Both the position numbers and the translations under genes were made by a program. A model generated the notes under the pieces. It ran no database searches, was not told the DNA's origin, and saw only the letters and a program-made list of their open reading frames with translations. From contig NZ_FMUR01000009.1 of the NCBI RefSeq assembly GCF_900101605.1, positions 115,158 to 179,157 on the forward strand: a stretch of DNA of 64,000 nt, read 5' to 3'. Below are positions 61,580 through 64,000 of this stretch, one piece after another; the stretch's first letter is position 1, and each line of letters begins with the position of its first letter. This stretch comes from Butyrivibrio hungatei. GTDB taxonomy: Bacteria > Bacillota > Clostridia > Lachnospirales > Lachnospiraceae.

Positions 61580-63592
61580 ATGGAAAAGGATTCCACCCCA
61601 AAGAAAAAAACTACTGATTTTGTAAACAGCATTAAACCGCGTATGATAGCGATAATGCTCTTAGTTGCTGCTATTCCGCTTATTATTTCCGTAATGGTAA
61701 GCTATATATCATCAACTTCAAAAGCGGTAAAGGATGCCGAAAACACCTTAAACTGGCAAGCCAATTATATTCAGTCCGAATTTGAAGGCATAATGGAAAA
61801 AAATATAATGAGTATACAAACACTCGCCAAATCACCTGCAACAACCAGGTTTATGGAGACACCTTTCAACGTGACTTTCCAAGATGAGGCCTCGAAGTAT
61901 CTTGAAGAAATCGATACTATGCTCAACGATGGCAACATTACTGTTCTTACAGGCAAAGACGGAAAACAGATTCTCAGAAATACAGGAGAACTTGTAGATG
62001 TAGGCGAAAGAGATTATTTCAAAGAAGCAATGAACGGAAATACATATGTTTCCAATGTTATTGTTTCTGCCTCAACAGGCGTGCGTCAGATTACAATTGC
62101 AGCACCCGTATATAACTCAAAGGGTGAAACTATAGGTATTGTTCAGCGAAATCTCGACCTTAACAGATTCCATGAATTCCTTGCAGAAAAGTCAAGTGAT
62201 GCTTTCTTCGTTGACAGAAACGGACTTGTTGCCGCTCATTCACAGTACGAGATCACTGCCGACAACGAAGACGACAGAAGCAAGTCACAGTTCATAGCTT
62301 CAGGTCAGGAAAGCGGTGTATATCAGGTCGATACCGGTAAAGGATATCATGCCGTAGTTTCTTTTAAGAAATCTCCAAGTACAGGTTTCGTTGTTGTTGC
62401 CGCAACAGATACAAAAGTAGTAACCGCAGAGACTAGATCTGCCGCACTTATTGTTGTAATTGTCGGATTAGTACTACTCGTAATAACAGCATTCATCTCT
62501 GTACAGATGGCTATTTCCTTCACAAGTCCGATCAACGATGTTAATAATGCTCTCGCAGCACTTGCTGACGGTAGATTTGCGGTTGTAACCAAGCATACAA
62601 AAAGAAAAGATGAATTCGGAGCGATCATCAACAATACAAATACCGTAATAAATGAGCTCCAGGCAATCGTTTCCAACATTAAAGCATCCGCAACAACGAT
62701 CGGTGAGTCATCCGAGGAGCTCTCAGATATGGCCAACCAGATCTCACAGACAGCCGAAGATGTATCAAATGCCGTACAGGATATTGCATCCGGTGCAACT
62801 CAGCAAGCTGACGAGATTCAGAAGGCATCCGAGAACGTTACACAGATCGGTGATGCAGTTTCCAACGTTCAGGGTTCAACAGGAAGTCTTGAAGCTCTTG
62901 CAACAAGAATGAAAGATGCTTCGGAAGCTTCTTCACAGTCGCTTTCAGCTCTGCAGGAATCAAGCACAAACATGACTTCCAAGATTGATGACATTTCAAA
63001 GACTATCTCAGCTACTCAGGAAGCTGTTTCAAGCATAAATGAGAAGGTTGAAGGAATTGCCAGTATCGCAACACAGACCAATCTCCTTTCACTCAACGCT
63101 TCTATCGAAGCTGCAAGAGCCGGCGAAGCAGGAAAAGGATTTGCGGTTGTTGCTGAAGAGATTGGTAAGCTTGCCGACGATTCAAAAGCAATGGCTGATG
63201 ATATCAGAAAACAGATGGATATCCTTCTTGAGCAGAGTGAGGCTGCAGTTGAAGCTTCGGACGAAGTAAGAAAAGGAAATCTAGATCAGCAGGATGCTCT
63301 TGGCGAAACACTTATTTCCGTAAACGAAATGCTTTCAGATATAAGCGAGACCGTAAACGGCGTAAAGAGCATCTCCTCAGGTGCAGAAACTTGTGTATCT
63401 TCAAAGAATGTTGTATCGGATTCAATGAATTCGCTCTCTGCAATTTCGCAGCAGAACGCCGCTTCATCGGAAGAAACCGGTGCTTCTATGGAAGAGCTCT
63501 CAGCTACCGTTACATCTCTTGCAGGTTCGGCAACCAACCTCAAAAATGTTGCCAATAAACTTAATCAGGATATTCAGTTCTTTAAAACCTGA
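61580..63592 (+). CDS. Methyl-accepting chemotaxis protein with extracellular Cache sensor
   Basis: A 670-residue chemoreceptor: helix 1 (22-43), an extracellular dCache-type ligand domain (about 55-280; with [21 protein letters not shown] and [18 protein letters not shown] strands), helix 2 (about 287-310), HAMP, and a long cytoplasmic signalling hairpin whose tip reads [38 protein letters not shown]. The tip binds CheA and CheW. The ATG at 61580 is chosen over the one at 61565 because GGAGG lies eight bases upstream of it. The ligand is unknown. The upstream SigD box implies that the strain is motile. Confidence 0.94.
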   Translation: MEKDSTPKKKTTDFVNSIKPRMIAIMLLVAAIPLIISVMVSYISSTSKAVKDAENTLNWQANYIQSEFEGIMEKNIMSIQTLAKSPATTRFMETPFNVTFQDEASKYLEEIDTMLNDGNITVLTGKDGKQILRNTGELVDVGERDYFKEAMNGNTYVSNVIVSASTGVRQITIAAPVYNSKGETIGIVQRNLDLNRFHEFLAEKSSDAFFVDRNGLVAAHSQYEITADNEDDRSKSQFIASGQESGVYQVDTGKGYHAVVSFKKSPSTGFVVVAATDTKVVTAETRSAALIVVIVGLVLLVITAFISVQMAISFTSPINDVNNALAALADGRFAVVTKHTKRKDEFGAIINNTNTVINELQAIVSNIKASATTIGESSEELSDMANQISQTAEDVSNAVQDIASGATQQADEIQKASENVTQIGDAVSNVQGSTGSLEALATRMKDASEASSQSLSALQESSTNMTSKIDDISKTISATQEAVSSINEKVEGIASIATQTNLLSLNASIEAARAGEAGKGFAVVAEEIGKLADDSKAMADDIRKQMDILLEQSEAAVEASDEVRKGNLDQQDALGETLISVNEMLSDISETVNGVKSISSGAETCVSSKNVVSDSMNSLSAISQQNAASSEETGASMEELSATVTSLAGSATNLKNVANKLNQDIQFFKT

Positions 63593-63696
63593 TAGGGTTA
63601 CGCTGTAAATATATAGGCAGATATATATAATTTTAGCTCAGATTGTGCCGGACATATAAATGAGCCCAAAGAGTTGGTCTCATTTAGTACCATAAA

Positions 63697-63890
63697 AGTG
63701 TAGTTGTTAGAGAGTAATTAACTCTGACATCTGCACTTATTTTTTTATAATAAGGGGAGTAATTGGTCTGACGTGGCTCTTTTTGGATCAGCGCATCCGT
63801 CATATAAACCGTTAGCCAACCCCTTATTATAAGCATTCGCTTAAGCAGGTAGGGAGAAACACCCGCGTAACCAACTAAACTGAATGGTAA
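63697..63890 (+). ncRNA. Candidate IS110 bridge RNA
   Basis: Three structures in order. (1) Stem-loop 63697-63737: AGTGTAG with CTGCACT, and inner GTTAGAG with CTCTGAC. (2) Loop 63745-63832: TTATAATAAGGGG pairs perfectly with CCCCTTATTATAA, enclosing TGACG/CGTCA and GGAT/ATCC stems. (3) Loop 63834-63886: CATTC with GAATG. This equals the 5-prime stem, target-binding loop and donor-binding loop of known IS110 bridge RNAs, located between the left IS end and the transposase, as in the IS110 subgroup. Expression and exact ends cannot be seen. A -10-like CATAAA at 63691 would need a -35 supplied by the right end of a circularised element. Confidence 0.65.
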
Positions 63891-63937
63891 TAAGTGTGGC
63901 TGGAGCAATTACTATTTACAGTTGGAGGAGGTTCAGA

Positions 63938-64000
63938 ATGATTAGTGTTGGAATTGATGTATCAAAAGGAAAAAGCACTGTCTGCATACTTAAGCCGTAT
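63938..64000 (+). CDS. IS110-family transposase, N-terminal fragment
   Basis: The first 21 residues, MISVGIDVSKGKSTVCILKP and Y, are visible; the gene continues past the right edge. VGIDVSKGK is the start of the DEDD RuvC-like domain, with D7 as the first catalytic acid. GGAGGAGG lies about six bases before the ATG. In this family the recombinase uses a bridge RNA from the same element to choose donor and target. Confidence 0.88.
   Translation, partial: MISVGIDVSKGKSTVCILKPY

Larger units (their letters stand above)
63681..64000 (+). mobile_element. Left end of an IS110-family insertion sequence
   Basis: The transposase start at 63938 runs off the window. The proposed left boundary is just after the CT at 63679-63680, because TTGGTCT there is repeated in the RNA-like leader and the structured region begins at 63697. 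No terminal inverted repeats are expected for IS110. The right end lies outside the window. Confidence 0.7.

Noticed and set aside
63684..63908. A 74-codon minus-strand frame in the IS leader
   Set aside because: It spans the candidate bridge RNA stems on the wrong strand and has no ribosome site.

Overview
The window looks like a chromosome segment of a low-to-medium G+C, strictly fermentative Firmicute of the Lachnospiraceae, most like Butyrivibrio or Pseudobutyrivibrio. This is inferred from gene content: lysine synthesis by LL-diaminopimelate aminotransferase, several carbohydrate ABC importers without a dedicated ATPase gene, a DUF4250 protein, class-B-sortase-like and LytR-CpsA-Psr proteins, a sugar-sensing GGDEF protein, and strong Shine-Dalgarno starts. 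No rRNA, tRNA or CRISPR array was seen.

Layout. 1-12.2 kb: housekeeping and amino-acid genes (divergent thrS, SEC-C protein, TSUP permease, dapL, dapF, hisC), a PD-(D/E)XK-like nuclease gene preceded by a striking octamer array, a large membrane protein, a methyltransferase and a small exporter. 12.2-12.8 kb: a RelBE-type toxin-antitoxin pair. 12.9-18.6 kb: a leftward exopolysaccharide-control operon (phosphatase, Wzz-like chain-length protein, tyrosine kinase, LCP ligase, and a sortase-fold lipoprotein that has lost its catalytic residues). 18.8-22.9 kb: a lipoprotein, DUF4250 and clpB. 23-31.7 kb: a six-gene fructan/sucrose operon (two permeases, binding protein, two GH32 enzymes, fructokinase) with a divergent LacI regulator. 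31.8-40.2 kb: a corrinoid adenosyltransferase fused to a MetH-activation-like domain, a 1229-residue GLUG-repeat surface protein coupled to an MMPL transporter, and two sister lipoproteins. 40.5-47.2 kb: engB, a GH13 glucosidase coupled to a LacI-domain/GGDEF protein, a two-component system and a UBA/DUF4342 protein. 47.4-56.1 kb: a galactoside locus (LacI regulator, three ABC genes, divergent GH42 and galK). 56.2-61.2 kb: clpX, clpP, a polytopic protein and tig. 61.4-63.6 kb: a chemoreceptor behind a SigD-type promoter. 63.7-64.0 kb: the left end of an IS110-family insertion sequence.

How the genes work together. Two sugar systems are self-contained: fructo-oligosaccharide import, GH32 hydrolysis and fructose phosphorylation under one LacI protein, and beta-galactoside import, GH42 hydrolysis and galactose phosphorylation under another. 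In each, operator-like repeats lie over the divergent promoters and a strong hairpin follows the binding-protein gene. Neither has an ATPase gene, so a shared MsmK-like ATPase elsewhere is inferred. The GH13-GGDEF pair suggests that sugar supply also feeds c-di-GMP signalling, and the polysaccharide-control operon could be one output, although no c-di-GMP receptor is seen.

The most notable item is the right edge. The 345-bp non-coding stretch before the IS110 transposase folds on paper into a 5-prime stem-loop followed by two large closed loops, the layout of an IS110 bridge RNA. One loop carries a 7-nt match, ending in CT, to the sequence at the proposed left IS boundary. Other items worth a look: a pseudo-sortase lipoprotein, a B12-enzyme fusion, six copies of GCATATAA upstream of a nuclease-like gene, a divergent TGS-less ThrRS, and an 18-bp minisatellite that starts inside the last codons of dapF.
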